NCBI GenBank assembly: GCA_001399705.1
Contig: LJCR01000123.1
Span: 1-6,690, forward strand
Origin: Kouleothrix aurantiaca
GTDB taxonomy: Bacteria > Chloroflexota > Chloroflexia > Chloroflexales > Roseiflexaceae
Reading direction: 5' to 3'
Length of the DNA: 6,690 nucleotides
Shown: positions 5,921 to 6,690 of the stretch, one piece after another
Layout: the number at the start of each line of letters is the position of its first letter
How positions within the stretch are numbered: the first letter of the stretch is position 1
Program-made: the position numbers and the translations under genes
The notes under the pieces: model-generated
What the model was told of the DNA's origin: nothing
The model's input: only the letters and a program-made list of their open reading frames with translations
Databases searched by the model: none

Positions 5921-6049
5921 GCCGAACGGGTTGCGCTTTAGCGGCGCCGCTGCTGGTAAATGGCAACCACATTGTAGCAGAAACTGACGCTGAAAAACGT
6001 ACGATCTCGCTCGACGCGAAGCGGCGTCCGCTGCAAGCGCGTGTTCGGC
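5921..6049 (-). repeat. attC site of cassette H
   Basis: This is a 129 bp attC of the common type with fully complementary boxes GCCGAAC (5921-5927) and GTTCGGC (6043-6049). The outer stem is GCGCTT (5933-5938) with AAGCGC (6035-6040). It has CGCTGCTGG where most copies read CGCCACCGA or similar. The start box of cassette H, expected as GCCGAAC on the given strand, is not found to the right, so cassette H continues beyond the window. Confidence 0.92.
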
Positions 6050-6066
6050 GGTAGCCGAGTTTGGAT

Positions 6067-6585
6067 TCAATCCTGTTCGTCTAACTTCCTATCCAAAAAC
6101 TGCTGCAAAAAATCAGGGTTAGCCAATGCACTGGCAAGATCTTTCTTAATTTCCTGCATGGCCTGAACAAGACTCTCAAGATGAGCTACAACTGGCAGGA
6201 TTTTATCACGTTGTTGGTCAAGGTATTGCTCAACCGCCCTGCCGCTGTCAATCGAGAGCATGTCCCATTTGGGCAAGAAGTGGTGTATAAGCTCATTTCG
6301 TTCAGTTACTACTTCACTCAACGACGCGAACACTTCTTGCTCCTCCTGAGTACCCTCGATGGTAATGGTCAGAGAAATCCACGCTTCCTTCAGTTCGGCT
6401 GGTTCAGCACCACTATTCGGTGCGGTTTGGTCGCAATACTGCCCAACCAATTGACCCATGGTTTGCTTGTGAATCAGGGCTTTGCGTTGCCGGTGTTTTG
6501 CTGGTAGCTCACTGATATATCCAGAAATATGTCTGTCATTGAGAACCGATTTGAGCAAACGCTCTGAGTAGCTAACACTTTCCAA
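6067..6585 (-). CDS. Helical R-x4-H (HEPN-like) protein
   Basis: The product is a 172-residue soluble, helical, acidic protein. R96-N97-E98-L99-I100-H101 in VVTERNELIHHFLPKWD fits the R-x4-H HEPN signature. It is flanked by helices, with SERLLKSVLNDRHISGYISE near the N-terminus and a long C-terminal helical region (QYLDQQRDKILPVVAHLESL). From memory, relatives with this motif order often continue into an extra C-terminal domain. Here the protein stops after residue 172, so it may be a short or truncated form. The start is uncertain. TTG at 6585 is used, but similar-looking sequence (ALQTELSTVLESV) continues upstream to a stop at 6627-6625 with only CTG (6597) as another candidate. The stop lies 18 bp before attC H. 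An RNase or defence role is inferred from the motif only. Confidence 0.68.
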   Translation of the reverse strand: MESVSYSERLLKSVLNDRHISGYISELPAKHRQRKALIHKQTMGQLVGQYCDQTAPNSGAEPAELKEAWISLTITIEGTQEEQEVFASLSEVVTERNELIHHFLPKWDMLSIDSGRAVEQYLDQQRDKILPVVAHLESLVQAMQEIKKDLASALANPDFLQQFLDRKLDEQD

Positions 6586-6620
6586 AACGGTTGACAGTTC
6601 AGTCTGGAGTGCGATGTGCG

Positions 6621-6690
6621 CTACTCACAGACTTCGCCTATACTGACGAGTTGCCAACCCTGTTCAGTAAGGAGTTGTCCATGAGTAGCA
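6621..6690 (-). CDS. Possible C-terminal end of an upstream gene in cassette H
   Basis: A minus-strand frame entering from the right edge encodes ATHGQLLTEQGWQLVSIGEVCE and stops at TAG (6623-6621), about 35 nt before the start used for the next gene. No attC lies between the two, so if real it shares cassette H with the R-x4-H gene. Only 22 codons are visible and they could be open by chance. A competing plus-strand start overlaps the same bases. Confidence 0.35.
   Translation of the reverse strand, partial: ATHGQLLTEQGWQLVSIGEVCE

Larger units (their letters stand above)
1..6690 (-). mobile_element. Integron gene-cassette array (seven complete and two partial cassettes)
   Basis: Eight attC-like repeats separate single-gene units that are all read on the minus strand. 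Taking the cut as G^TTRRRY, the complete cassettes span 147-1011, 1012-1924, 1925-2681, 2682-3448, 3449-4121, 4122-5078 and 5079-5926 (about 670-960 bp each), with partial cassettes at both edges. In every complete cassette the start box and the inverse box of its own attC are exact reverse complements over 7 bp, usually extending to 9-10 bp, although the box sequence differs between cassettes. No integrase gene or attI site is recognised in the window. The attC sites are mostly similar to each other, as in sedentary chromosomal integrons. A cluster of attC sites lacking an integrase is the alternative. Confidence 0.93.

Noticed and set aside
141..6049. Repeats as a CRISPR array
   Set aside because: The repeats are 124-129 bp and are separated by about 550-830 bp containing protein genes, not 25-40 bp repeats with short unique spacers.
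141..6049. Repeats as insertion-sequence remnants or MITEs
   Set aside because: There are no target-site duplications or transposase. The correlated box sequences at the two ends of each gene unit, not of each repeat, fit attC and not a transposed element.
5529..6054. Plus-strand frames inside cassette G and attC H
   Set aside because: They are shadows of the lipoprotein gene and of the attC; no motif or translation signal supports them.

Overview
The window is a stretch of an integron gene-cassette array. Eight imperfect-palindromic repeats of 124-129 bp (starting at 141, 1006, 1919, 2676, 3443, 4116, 5073 and 5921) have the layout of attC recombination sites. Each is bounded by a GTTRRRY-type box and its inverse, with outer stems, an unpaired spacer and a bulged base inside. 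All convincing genes lie on the minus strand, and each is followed at its 3' end by one attC. The decisive evidence is at the cassette ends. In all seven complete cassettes, the box at the cassette start is the exact complement of the inverse box in that cassette's own attC. The box sequence changes from cassette to cassette (GTTGGGC, GTTAGGT, GTTCGGC, GTTGGGG). That is the signature of integrase-mediated cassette insertion.

Layout, left to right (transcription runs right to left). Positions 1-146 hold the start of a further cassette with a partial gene. Cassette A (147-1011) is a PIN-toxin/Phd-antitoxin pair with its own promoter and a palindromic operator. Cassette B (1012-1924) encodes a membrane-anchored unknown. 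Cassette C (1925-2681) encodes a soluble unknown. Cassette D (2682-3448) encodes a protein resembling the PD-(D/E)XK nuclease fold, with its own extended -10 promoter. Cassette E (3449-4121) encodes a small three-helix membrane protein. Cassette F (4122-5078) encodes a protein with a HEPN-like R-x4-H motif. Cassette G (5079-5926) encodes a lipoprotein with a PepSY-like tail. Cassette H (5927 to beyond the window) encodes a second R-x4-H protein, with a possible further gene end at the right edge.

No integrase gene is visible, so this is either the interior of a large chromosomal (sedentary) integron or an attC cluster without integrase. Seven of the eight attC sites closely resemble one another, which is typical of chromosomal integrons rather than mobile ones. 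If the integrase is present, it should lie to the right (promoter-proximal side). The host is a bacterium using ordinary -10 elements and Shine-Dalgarno sites. I cannot place it taxonomically; the toxin-antitoxin pair reminds me of versions in Cyanobacteria and Chloroflexota, but that is only an impression.

The genes do not form one pathway. They are independent accessory cassettes. Four encode proteins of kinds often found in stabilisation or anti-phage functions (PIN toxin-antitoxin, two R-x4-H proteins, one nuclease-like protein), and three encode envelope proteins. Cassettes A and D clearly carry their own promoters, so they need not depend on the integron's common promoter.
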